Below, one piece after another: positions 1 to 6,368 of a stretch of 19,104 nucleotides of DNA; the stretch's first letter is position 1; the number at the start of each line of letters is the position of its first letter. A program made the translations under genes and the position numbers. The DNA is taken from NCBI GenBank assembly GCA_021772875.1, contig JAJFLD010000052.1, positions 1 through 19,104 of the forward strand, in the 5' to 3' direction. The notes under the pieces were generated by a model. The model searched no databases. It saw only the letters and a list, made by a program, of their open reading frames with translations, and had not been told where the DNA came from. This stretch comes from Ghiorsea sp. (GTDB lineage: Bacteria; Pseudomonadota; Zetaproteobacteria; Mariprofundales; Mariprofundaceae).

Positions 1-85
1 TGGTACCGGGGACTGGACTCGAACCAGCACGGATTGCTCCACTACCCCCTCAAGGTAACGTGTCTACCAATTTCACCACCCCGGC
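1..85 (-). tRNA. tRNA-Leu (anticodon GAG)
   Basis: Read on the minus strand, 85 nt fold as a class II (long variable arm) tRNA. The acceptor strands are GCCGGGG and CCCCGGT, with a G-U pair at 1-72. The D-arm region GTGGTGAAATTGGTAGACAC is typical of bacterial tRNA-Leu. The anticodon stem TTACC/GGTAG closes the loop TTGAGGG, giving anticodon GAG, which reads CUC and CUU. The T loop is TTCGAGT. The 3' CCA is encoded and lies at the very edge of the window, so the gene is complete. It begins 12 nt after the secG stop with no room for its own promoter or a terminator, so it is probably cut out of a tpiA-secG-tRNA transcript. A tRNA-Leu beside secG is a familiar proteobacterial arrangement. Confidence 0.96.
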
Positions 86-97
86 ATGTATAATCGT

Positions 98-475
98 TTA
101 TTCTGCTGCTGGAAGTTTTTCCTCAGCATTATTATCCAACATCGCAGGATCAAATGCAGCATCTGCTGCAGGTTTACCTGTCGTTGGCATGGTTTGCTCT
201 TGCACAACACCTGGTGTTAAACCTTGATCCACAACCGAGCTTGTTTGCTGCTGTGAGAAGAAGGCTAGTGTTAAACTGGTCATCATAAAAGTTGCGGCAA
301 GAACACCTGTCGCTTTACCTAAAAATGAACCTGAGCCACCACTACCAAATAATGTTTGTGAGCTTCCGCCACCAAAAGATGCGCCAATATCAGCGCCTTG
401 TCCTCGTTGCATCAAGACCACTATAATCAGCAATATTGCTACGATAATATGTATTGTTAATAATACGGTTGTCAT
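98..475 (-). CDS. secG: SecG, preprotein translocase subunit
   Basis: Small inner-membrane subunit of the SecYEG channel, which assists SecA-driven export. The 125-residue protein has the family layout: a first membrane helix at about residues 3-21, the conserved cytoplasmic loop starting MQRGQGADIGASFGGGSS (about 22-39) with further Gly/Ser-rich sequence, then a second helix at about 54-74. A polar tail of about 50 residues follows (Gln/Pro/Ala/Glu-rich), longer than needed for function, as in many proteobacterial SecG proteins. The ATG start lies 8 bases after the tpiA stop, so the two genes are almost certainly co-transcribed. The tRNA-Leu gene follows at 12 bases. Identification is firm from the central motif and the neighbours. 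Confidence 0.95.
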   Translation of the reverse strand: MTTVLLTIHIIVAILLIIVVLMQRGQGADIGASFGGGSSQTLFGSGGSGSFLGKATGVLAATFMMTSLTLAFFSQQQTSSVVDQGLTPGVVQEQTMPTTGKPAADAAFDPAMLDNNAEEKLPAAE

Positions 476-483
476 CTTCTCTC

Positions 484-1233
484 CTATGCTGCTACGCGTG
501 CGGCAGCTGCAACAATTTCCATAAACGAATCCGCTTTAAGGCTAGCTCCGCCAACCAAAGCACCATCCACACCTTCACAAGCCATCAAACTTTCTGCATT
601 GCCAGCATTTACACTACCACCATACAAGACACGGCATTTGCGACCCAAACGTGCAAGCTCTTGATGCACAAAAGCATGCGTTTCAGATACTTGTTCAGGA
701 GAGGCAGTTTTACCTGTACCAATCGCCCAAACAGGCTCGTAAGCCACGGTTAAAGGTAGGCTCACATCAGTACCTGCAAGCACAGAGAGTTGATTCTTTA
801 AAACTTCATTGGTGGTGCCTGCTTCACGCTCTTCTAAATGTTCACCAATACAAAACATTGGCTCCAAACCATTTTCCCAAGCTGCATCCAGCTTTTTGCG
901 CAACAAAGCATTGCCTTCATGCATAATATCACGACGCTCTGAATGCCCTAAAATCACATAATGGCAACCTGCATCACGCAACATCAAAGGCGATATTGAA
1001 CCCGTAAACGCACCACTTTTTTCAAAGTACATGCTTTGCGCGCCCAAAACCACACCTTTTTCTGCCAAAGGTTTAGACAAGGAATGAAGCAAAGTATAAG
1101 GAGGCATAATGGCCATCTCAACAGCATTTGGCGCAGGATTTTCAGTCAAATTGTCTACGAAAGATAAGCTCTCTTCTAACATACCATTCATTTTCCAGTT
1201 GCCTGCAATCACAAACTGTGTTGAATCACCCAT
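484..1233 (-). CDS. tpiA: Triosephosphate isomerase
   Basis: Cytosolic TIM-barrel enzyme interconverting dihydroxyacetone phosphate and glyceraldehyde 3-phosphate in glycolysis and gluconeogenesis. At 249 residues it has the usual length. Catalytic residues are all visible: Lys14 in GNWKMNG, His97 in ILGHSERR and Glu166 in AYEPVWAIGTGKTAS, which continues into flexible loop 6. The phosphate-binding LYGGSVN and the C-terminal GALVGGASL motifs are also present. The ATG at 1231-1233 has AGGAG six bases upstream, so the start is well supported. It precedes secG by 8 bases and follows rho by 101 bases. That gap contains a terminator-like hairpin ending about 18 bases before the start codon, so tpiA either relies on read-through or is attenuated. 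Confidence 0.97.
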   Translation of the reverse strand: MGDSTQFVIAGNWKMNGMLEESLSFVDNLTENPAPNAVEMAIMPPYTLLHSLSKPLAEKGVVLGAQSMYFEKSGAFTGSISPLMLRDAGCHYVILGHSERRDIMHEGNALLRKKLDAAWENGLEPMFCIGEHLEEREAGTTNEVLKNQLSVLAGTDVSLPLTVAYEPVWAIGTGKTASPEQVSETHAFVHQELARLGRKCRVLYGGSVNAGNAESLMACEGVDGALVGGASLKADSFMEIVAAAARVAA

Positions 1234-1251
1234 CCCAATCTCCTATATAGC

Positions 1252-1281
1252 AAAAAACGTGGGCATGATAACTTCATACCC
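1252..1281 (-). terminator. Terminator-like hairpin between rho and tpiA
   Basis: On the minus strand GGGTATGA (1281-1274), loop AGTTA, then TCATGCCC (1268-1261) form an 8-bp stem with one G-U pair. ACG and a run of six T (1257-1252) follow. This looks like an intrinsic terminator with the U-tract displaced by three bases. The displacement lowers confidence that it terminates strongly. A second, perfect partner for TCATGCCC lies upstream as GGGCATGA at 1322-1315, so two mutually exclusive folds are possible. The element sits after the rho stop and directly before the tpiA ribosome-binding site. It could end the rho transcript or attenuate read-through into tpiA-secG. Confidence 0.55.
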
Positions 1282-1334
1282 CATGATAGCAAGCCACACC
1301 CCCAAAAGTAATGTTCATGCCCTCATCACAAGAA

Positions 1335-3104
1335 TCACTTATTCATGGATTCAAAAAACTCCGCATTATTTTTAGTTGCTTTGAGTTTATCCAGTAAAAA
1401 CTCCATAGATCCCACTGTATCCATAGGCGCCATAATTCTTCGCAACACCCAAGCTTTTGATAATTCAGCTTGTGGAACCAACAGCTCTTCTTTACGTGTA
1501 CCACTGGATGCCACATCAATAGCTGGGAATGTACGTTTGGCAACAAGCTGACGATTCAAATGAATCTCCATATTACCCGTACCCTTAAACTCTTCGAAAA
1601 TGACTTCGTCCATACGGCTTCCTGTATCCACAAGAGCTGTAGCGATAATGGTTAAAGAACCACCACCTTCGATATTACGCGCTGCACCAAAGAATCGTTT
1701 TGGCCTATGCAAGGCATTGGCATCCACACCGCCAGACAATACTTTGCCTGATGAAGGCGAAACAATATTGTATGCACGTGCCAGACGTGTAATAGAATCC
1801 AATAAAATAACCACATCACGACCATGCTCAACCAAACGTTTGGCACGTTCAATCATCATCTCTGCAACTTGCACATGGCGTTGTGGCGGCTCATCAAAAG
1901 TGGAGGATACCACTTCACCTTTCACCGAACGTTTCATATCTGTCACTTCTTCAGGACGCTCATCAATCAATAATACCATCAAATGAATTTCAGGATGGTT
2001 TTGTTCAATGGCATGAGCAATAGCTTGCATCATCACAGTTTTACCTGTGCGCGGCGGTGCAACCAAAAGACCACGTTGACCTTTACCAATGGGCGCTGCC
2101 AAATCAATCACACGACCCGTCACATCTTTGCCCGTTGGATCCTCAAGCTCTAAGTGAATACGCTCATCGGGATAAAGTGGTGTTAAGTTTTCAAACAAAA
2201 CTTTTGTTCTGGCAAACTCTGGTGCTTCATCATTAATTGAAAGCACATTTTTAAGCGCAAAATATTTTTCACGTGTGCGTGGTGCCCGCACTTCACCTGA
2301 AATCAAATCACCTTTACGCAAATAACCACGACGAATCTGTTGGTTGGAAACATAAATATCATCTGTACCCGATAAATAGTTGGCATCTGCTGTGCGCAAG
2401 AAACCATAACCATCAGGTAAGATTTCTAGCACGCCTTCACTGATTACCGTGCCACCACGCAAGCTATGCTCTCTTAAAATAGATGAAACTTGTGTTTGTT
2501 TGCGTTGTCCTGCCGCATTTTCAATGCCCAACTCATCGGCTTTTTCCAAAAGCTCAGTCGGAGACATAGCTGAGATTTCCTGCAAATGCAGCGTAATGCC
2601 TTCAAACTCATTGGATACAGGTTCTTCTTCTTGAAACTCTTTGCGGCGATTTTTTTGGCCATTGCGCTGTTGGTTATTCTTTTGATGACCACGCTGCTGA
2701 TTATTCTTTTGATGATTCCGCTGTTGGTTATTCTGTGCTGGTTTAGCATCAACCTTAGGCGCTACATTCTCTACAGCTTTTTCATCAGATTTCGGGGCGA
2801 CTTCTTGCTTGACCTTTTCTACCGCAGACTCTGACTCAACTGGTGTTACAGGTGTTGGTTTTGGTTTTGCTTTGACTGGAGCCTCTAAACTTTCTGTAGC
2901 GGCAACTTCTGTTGCAACTTTTTTGCTCGCTCGCGGTTTACGCACTGCCTTTTTAGGCGCAGCGGGTGCAGCAGCATCTTCTAAAGCAACGTCCACTACT
3001 TTCTTTTTGGCTACTCTAGGTTTACGTACTGCTTTTTTCACAGGTTTCTCTACCATAGCTTCAGGTGGACTTGCGGTTTGTTCAGTGGTGTCATCAGATG
3101 TCAT
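1335..3104 (-). CDS. rho: Transcription termination factor Rho with long disordered N-terminal extension
   Basis: Hexameric RNA-dependent ATPase and helicase that ends transcription of untranslated RNA. Residues about 165-589 match the standard Rho core. The N-terminal helical subdomain starts around residue 172. The RNA-binding OSB domain includes LPDGYGFLR and DDIYVS (about 229-253). Walker A is GQRGLLVAPPRTGKT (342-356), LLIDERPEEVTDM is at 378-390, Walker B VVILLD at 431-436, the R-loop region GGVDANALHRPKRFFGAARN follows at 458-477, and the C-terminus is ordinary. At 589 residues it is about 170 longer than E. coli Rho. The extra length is a low-complexity N-terminus rich in Lys, Ala, Pro and Val with two copies of KKAVRKPR (residues 23-30 and 51-58), then an Asn/Gln/Lys tandem repeat. 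The ATG has GGAG ten bases upstream. It is probably transcribed from its own promoter in the 208-base gap upstream. Confidence 0.97.
   Translation of the reverse strand: MTSDDTTEQTASPPEAMVEKPVKKAVRKPRVAKKKVVDVALEDAAAPAAPKKAVRKPRASKKVATEVAATESLEAPVKAKPKPTPVTPVESESAVEKVKQEVAPKSDEKAVENVAPKVDAKPAQNNQQRNHQKNNQQRGHQKNNQQRNGQKNRRKEFQEEEPVSNEFEGITLHLQEISAMSPTELLEKADELGIENAAGQRKQTQVSSILREHSLRGGTVISEGVLEILPDGYGFLRTADANYLSGTDDIYVSNQQIRRGYLRKGDLISGEVRAPRTREKYFALKNVLSINDEAPEFARTKVLFENLTPLYPDERIHLELEDPTGKDVTGRVIDLAAPIGKGQRGLLVAPPRTGKTVMMQAIAHAIEQNHPEIHLMVLLIDERPEEVTDMKRSVKGEVVSSTFDEPPQRHVQVAEMMIERAKRLVEHGRDVVILLDSITRLARAYNIVSPSSGKVLSGGVDANALHRPKRFFGAARNIEGGGSLTIIATALVDTGSRMDEVIFEEFKGTGNMEIHLNRQLVAKRTFPAIDVASSGTRKEELLVPQAELSKAWVLRRIMAPMDTVGSMEFLLDKLKATKNNAEFFESMNK
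2652..2732 (-). repeat. Three tandem 27-bp units in rho (N/Q/R/H/K-rich 9-residue repeat)
   Basis: Residues 125-151 of Rho are three back-to-back nine-residue units: NNQQRNHQK, NNQQRGHQK and NNQQRNGQK, followed by a fourth degenerate start, NRRKEF. The DNA units are similar but not identical, so the array is somewhat diverged. The segment is basic and highly polar and should be disordered. It sits just before the folded N-terminal domain, where such extensions in other Rho proteins can add RNA binding or promote assembly. Confidence 0.9.
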
Positions 3105-3201
3105 AAATTAAAAACTCCAAAATTTGTTGCTCATTTCCGAGAAAATACAGCGGTTAAAAAGTGCAACGTGGGTAAATAAAAGGATATATAAAAAGAAATG
3201 C

Positions 3202-3230
3202 TTTAAAGATTTTGCCAGCGTATATTTCAA
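3202..3230 (-). promoter_or_regulatory. Possible sigma-70 type promoter for rho (proximal)
   Basis: On the minus strand TTGAAA (3230-3225) is followed after 17 bases by TTTAAA (3207-3202). These match five of six and four of six bases of the -35 and -10 consensus. A start near 3195 would give a leader of about 90 bases before the rho ATG. The -35 lies inside the inverted repeat at 3218-3239. The region is A+T-rich, so chance matches are likely. This is a candidate only. Confidence 0.3.
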
Positions 3231-3239
3231 AAAATACGC
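3218..3239. other. Inverted repeat in the rho upstream region
   Basis: GCGTAT and ATACGC form a perfect 6-bp inverted repeat around a 10-base spacer. Three further T-A pairs can form inside after one mismatch. No T-run follows on either strand, so it is not a normal terminator. If the distal promoter is used, the hairpin lies in the rho leader RNA. If the proximal one is used, it overlaps the -35 box and could be a protein-binding site. No function can be assigned. Confidence 0.4.
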
Positions 3240-3268
3240 AGCACTCTCATTCATAAAGACTAGCGATT

Positions 3269-3295
3269 TCTATAAGCCGCTTCATGCGATGTCAA
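3269..3295 (-). promoter_or_regulatory. Possible sigma-70 type promoter for rho (distal)
   Basis: On the minus strand a perfect -35 box TTGACA (3295-3290) is followed by TATAGA (3274-3269) after a short spacer of 15 bases. It begins 18 bases after the gspJ stop codon. A start near 3262 would give rho a leader of about 155 bases containing the hairpin at 3218-3239. The perfect -35 is attractive; the short spacer counts against it. Confidence 0.35.
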
Positions 3296-3312
3296 TGAAA
3301 AAAATAGCTTCT

Positions 3313-3879
3313 TCAATGAATAAACACAGGTAATTCCCACGTCATTTCTCCGCGTTCATCTTGCACCGTCACTTTAAGTGCCTTGGGCACGATATATGGT
3401 TTCGCCTGATTTAAAATGGGCTTCCACCCTGCACCTGGCAGATAAACCTCCACTGCAAATGAATCCACATCTGCCAGCTCCCATGATATAGGCTCAACAT
3501 GATCTCTCGCCCACGGACTAAGCACTTCGCGTATAAGCTTATGCGTATCCTCATCAATTTTATAACGTACCAAAGTTAATCCTGGGTACATGGGATCACG
3601 AATGAGCAAATGAAGCTCATCAAAATCATGGTCTCCTCGGCTATCATTCATCAGCCGCACGACAGGTATACTTTTATCTTCGGAGTGACTTAAATAATTA
3701 ACATCTCGGCGCAATTGTTTACCAATCCATTGCTGTGATTCCAGCTGCAATCTTGCATCTTTAAGCATTAAGAAACCTTCGCCCGCTGGGCCAAGCGCTG
3801 TCCAAGAAACTGCCGCAATCAATGAAAATACAAGGATTGCAAGCAACACTTCAATTAATGTAAACCCTCTCATCTGCAT
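3313..3879 (-). CDS. gspJ: GspJ-like minor pseudopilin of type II secretion
   Basis: A type IV pilin-like protein of 188 residues. The N-terminus MQMRG/FTLIEVLLAIL carries the prepilin peptidase site (cleavage between Gly5 and Phe6, Glu at mature position 5) and a single hydrophobic helix to about residue 27. The size and the periplasmic part, with WELADVDSFAVEVYLPGAGW (about 133-152) and PKALKVTVQDERGEMTWELPVFI (165-187; read as two blocks), fit GspJ. In known systems GspI, J and K form the tip of the pseudopilus. The start may be the second ATG at 3873, which has GAG six bases upstream and would leave a three-residue leader. The gene starts 4 bases after gspI ends. No GspK, GspG, GspH or secretion ATPase gene lies nearby; rho follows. 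Confidence 0.8.
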   Translation of the reverse strand: MQMRGFTLIEVLLAILVFSLIAAVSWTALGPAGEGFLMLKDARLQLESQQWIGKQLRRDVNYLSHSEDKSIPVVRLMNDSRGDHDFDELHLLIRDPMYPGLTLVRYKIDEDTHKLIREVLSPWARDHVEPISWELADVDSFAVEVYLPGAGWKPILNQAKPYIVPKALKVTVQDERGEMTWELPVFIH

Positions 3880-3883
3880 CTCA

Positions 3884-4249
3884 TCATTTATAACGGTACA
3901 AAAACAACTTCACATCAGGTTCATCGGTATACGAAACCACAACATTCTGTCGGATAAAATTATCCAACCCTTCCCCCGTTTTTTCAGCCGATAATTTCCA
4001 GTGCAACTTCATGCCTCGCGCTTCAACATCACCTTCTTTATCATCCAAGTTAACCGTGGGATCAAGCCGCTGTTTTTCAAGCACATTGGCAGCAACTTCC
4101 AACATGGTGGAATGGGCGATAAGTGTGCGCTGGGTATCGGCTGAAAGACCCAAACGGCCAGCGAGCGTTGTCAGTGCAACTGCGGCAATGCCAAGCGCCA
4201 CTAAGGTTTCAATTAAGGTAAACCCTTGCTGAGCAGTCGCCTTATTCAC
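3884..4249 (-). CDS. gspI: GspI-like minor pseudopilin of type II secretion
   Basis: A 121-residue type IV pilin-like protein. The leader MNKATAQQG ends in the prepilin peptidase site G/FTLIE (cut after Gly9, Glu at mature position 5) and a hydrophobic helix runs to about residue 28. The short periplasmic domain with ANVLEKQRL and the size fit GspI. With GspJ and GspK, GspI initiates pseudopilus assembly in the inner membrane. The start is GTG at 4247-4249, 6 bases after the dapB stop, with no clear Shine-Dalgarno sequence, so translation is probably coupled to dapB. Its pairing with gspJ supports the call. A pilin-assembly role in a type IV pilus system cannot be excluded. Confidence 0.78.
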   Translation of the reverse strand: MNKATAQQGFTLIETLVALGIAAVALTTLAGRLGLSADTQRTLIAHSTMLEVAANVLEKQRLDPTVNLDDKEGDVEARGMKLHWKLSAEKTGEGLDNFIRQNVVVSYTDEPDVKLFLYRYK

Positions 4250-4255
4250 AGCTTA

Positions 4256-5050
4256 TTATAATCCCAACACGTCCTGCATATCATAACGACCCGCCTTTTG
4301 GTTTGAGAGCCATAAAGCAGCGCGAACAGCACCTTTGGCAAACACCATACGGTCTGAAGCAAAGTGATTGATTTCTATACGCTCCTCATCTGCAATAAAC
4401 ATCGCTTGATGGTCACCCACAATATTGCCGCCTCGTACCACCGAAAAACCGATAGCCCCACGCTCACGTGGCCCTGTGATGCCCTTTCGGTGGCATACTG
4501 CCACATCATCAAGCACAACATTGCGACCAGCAGCTAACGCTTTACCCATGGCAAGCGCTGTGCCTGAAGGGGCATCTACTTTGTGTTTATGGTGTGCTTC
4601 ATAAATTTCAGCATCATAATCGGCATCAAGGACTTTTGCCGCTTGTTGGATCAAATTTAAAGCTAGATTTACACCCACTGAATAATTGGCGGCAATCACT
4701 GTCGCTGAATCTTTTAAGATTTGGTTTAGTTCGGTCTGTTGCGTAACATCAAAACCCGTGGTGCCGACCACCATGGCCATATGTTTATCTGCGACAAATT
4801 TGGCATGCATCAAACAAGCTTCTGGGGCAGTGAAATCAATCAAAACATCAGCCTCGGCACAAGCTTCCAAACAATCTACAACCGCAATGCCAAGCGCTTC
4901 TAAACCCACAAGTTGGCCAATATCTTTGCCCACATCAGCTGAACCTACACGTTCGGTTGCTCCTACAAGTTGTGCATTGGCCGCCATCATCACAGCACGA
5001 ATCAACATCTTACCCATACGACCTGACGCACCAGTTACCAATACACGCAT
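4256..5050 (-). CDS. dapB: 4-hydroxy-tetrahydrodipicolinate reductase
   Basis: NAD(P)H-dependent enzyme of the diaminopimelate/lysine pathway, supplying precursors for peptidoglycan and lysine. At 264 residues it has the usual length. The Rossmann motif VTGASGRMGK covers residues 5-14, and VVGTTGF is at 94-100. The catalytic/substrate motif EAHHKHKVDAPSGTAL is at 151-166, with the His153-His154 pair and Lys157. The NHFASDRMVFAKGAVRAALWL block (229-248) is typical of the C-terminal domain. AGGGAG lies just upstream of the ATG. It follows dnaJ by 50 bases without a visible terminator, and the dnaJ-dapB order is common in Pseudomonadota. Confidence 0.97.
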   Translation of the reverse strand: MRVLVTGASGRMGKMLIRAVMMAANAQLVGATERVGSADVGKDIGQLVGLEALGIAVVDCLEACAEADVLIDFTAPEACLMHAKFVADKHMAMVVGTTGFDVTQQTELNQILKDSATVIAANYSVGVNLALNLIQQAAKVLDADYDAEIYEAHHKHKVDAPSGTALAMGKALAAGRNVVLDDVAVCHRKGITGPRERGAIGFSVVRGGNIVGDHQAMFIADEERIEINHFASDRMVFAKGAVRAALWLSNQKAGRYDMQDVLGL

Positions 5051-5100
5051 TCTTGTCTCCCTCTACTTGAGCTGATAAAAATCAAATCTACTTCAATGCA

Positions 5101-6234
5101 TTACTTTGCCAAATCATCCCATAAATCTTTTGCTTTGCCCAAGAAAGATGAACGTTCTGGATAAACTTCATCACCCGTCTCTTTGGCAAATGCTTTTAAC
5201 AAGTCTTCTTGTTTGGCAGTAAGCTTCTTGGGCACTACAATTTGTACACGCACAAACAAATCGCCTTTTTGACGCACACGCACATCTTTTACACCATGGC
5301 CTCGCAAACGGAACACACGACCACTTTCTGTACCTGCTGGAATACGAATTTTAACTTTACCGTCTAAGGTTGGCGCATCAACTTCTGCACCCAGAGTCGC
5401 TTGCGGGAAAGTGATGGGCATTTCACAATGCAAATCTGCACCGTCACGTTCAAAAATAGCATGTTCTTTAATGCGCACAACAATAAACAAATCACCTGAA
5501 GTGCCACCTTGGGTACCAGCCTCACCTTCGCCACTCACCCGAACTTGCGCACCTTCATACACACCCGCAGGAATTTTAACTTTGAGGTTTTTCTTCACTT
5601 TCTTGCGGCCTGTGCCACCACAAGATACACATGGTGACTCAATCTTTTTGCCTGAACCTTGGCAACTTGGGCAAGATCTGCGCACAGCAAAGAAACCTTG
5701 TTGCATTTGCACTTGGCCATGTCCACCACATGTAGAGCAAGGTACAGGGTTTGTGCCCGGCCTTGCCCCTGAACCTGTGCAAGTATCACAAGATTCATGT
5801 TTAGGGATTTCCAGCTCAACTTCTTTTCCAACGGCTGCTTCTTCTAAAGAAATTGTTAAGTTGTAACGTAAATCCGCACCTTGATTTTGCGGCTGTCCAC
5901 CACCACCAAAACCAAAAGCATCACCAAACACATTACCAAATAAGTCACCAAAATCTTGGTAGGCATGCGAGCCTTGGAAACCACCTGCACCAAAACCACC
6001 CATCTGATCATCAACACCAGCGTGACCATATTGATCATAACGCTCGCGTTTTGTTGTATCAGATAACACTTCATAAGCTTCTGTGACTTCACGGAAAGCT
6101 TCAGCTGCCTTTTCATCATTAGGATTACGGTCTGGGTGATATTTCATCGCCATCTTGCGATAAGCGCGTTTAATATCATTGATTTCTACGCCTTTATCCA
6201 CGCCCAACACATCGTAATAATCTCTTTTACTCAC
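5101..6234 (-). CDS. dnaJ: DnaJ (Hsp40) co-chaperone
   Basis: J-domain co-chaperone that delivers unfolded clients to DnaK and stimulates its ATPase. The 377-residue type I layout is complete: J domain at residues 1-70 with HPD at 33-35, a Gly/Phe-rich linker (about 75-115), and four zinc-binding CxxCxGxG-type repeats (CDTCTGSG, CSTCGGHG, CPSCQGSG, CVSCGGTG). The client-binding and dimerisation domains then run to the end. The open frame extends to a TTG at 6240, but AGGAG ends right against that codon. The GTG at 6232-6234 has AGGAG six bases upstream and gives the family N-terminus MSKRDYYDVLG, so I use GTG. dnaK lies upstream, separated by a strong hairpin. Confidence 0.97.
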   Translation of the reverse strand: MSKRDYYDVLGVDKGVEINDIKRAYRKMAMKYHPDRNPNDEKAAEAFREVTEAYEVLSDTTKRERYDQYGHAGVDDQMGGFGAGGFQGSHAYQDFGDLFGNVFGDAFGFGGGGQPQNQGADLRYNLTISLEEAAVGKEVELEIPKHESCDTCTGSGARPGTNPVPCSTCGGHGQVQMQQGFFAVRRSCPSCQGSGKKIESPCVSCGGTGRKKVKKNLKVKIPAGVYEGAQVRVSGEGEAGTQGGTSGDLFIVVRIKEHAIFERDGADLHCEMPITFPQATLGAEVDAPTLDGKVKIRIPAGTESGRVFRLRGHGVKDVRVRQKGDLFVRVQIVVPKKLTAKQEDLLKAFAKETGDEVYPERSSFLGKAKDLWDDLAK

Positions 6235-6300
6235 CCACAACTCCTACCACTTATGCAATTTTGTTGAAATGCCTTCACACTTTAAAATCTAAAATACTGT

Positions 6301-6342
6301 TTTCAAACACAAAAGGAGTGAGGCTTCTCAACCCCACTCCTT
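6301..6342 (-). terminator. Strong hairpin between dnaK and dnaJ (terminator or attenuator)
   Basis: On the minus strand AAGGAGTGGGGTT, tetraloop GAGA and AGCCTCACTCCTT form a 13-bp stem (6342-6313) with two G-U pairs. The U-rich sequence TTGTGTTTG follows, so the RNA reads UUUUGUGUUUG after the last C. This fits an intrinsic terminator with an interrupted U-tract. Because dnaJ starts only about 80 bases further on and I see no clear promoter between, the hairpin probably ends part of the dnaK transcripts and lets the rest read through, lowering DnaJ relative to DnaK. Confidence 0.75.
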
Positions 6343-6368
6343 GTTGCAGCTTCAAGCTTGAAAAAAGC

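Noticed and set aside
1244..1249. TATATA before tpiA as a promoter -10
   Set aside because: The start site would fall in or after the ribosome-binding site, and the best -35 at proper spacing is only TTATCA.
2652..2732. Tandem repeats in rho as a CRISPR-like or mobile array
   Set aside because: They are in-frame, contiguous 27-bp coding units without spacers, inside an intact gene.
6235..6240. dnaJ start at TTG 6240
   Set aside because: The AGGAG sequence abuts this codon, leaving no spacing; GTG at 6234 has correct spacing and gives the family N-terminus.
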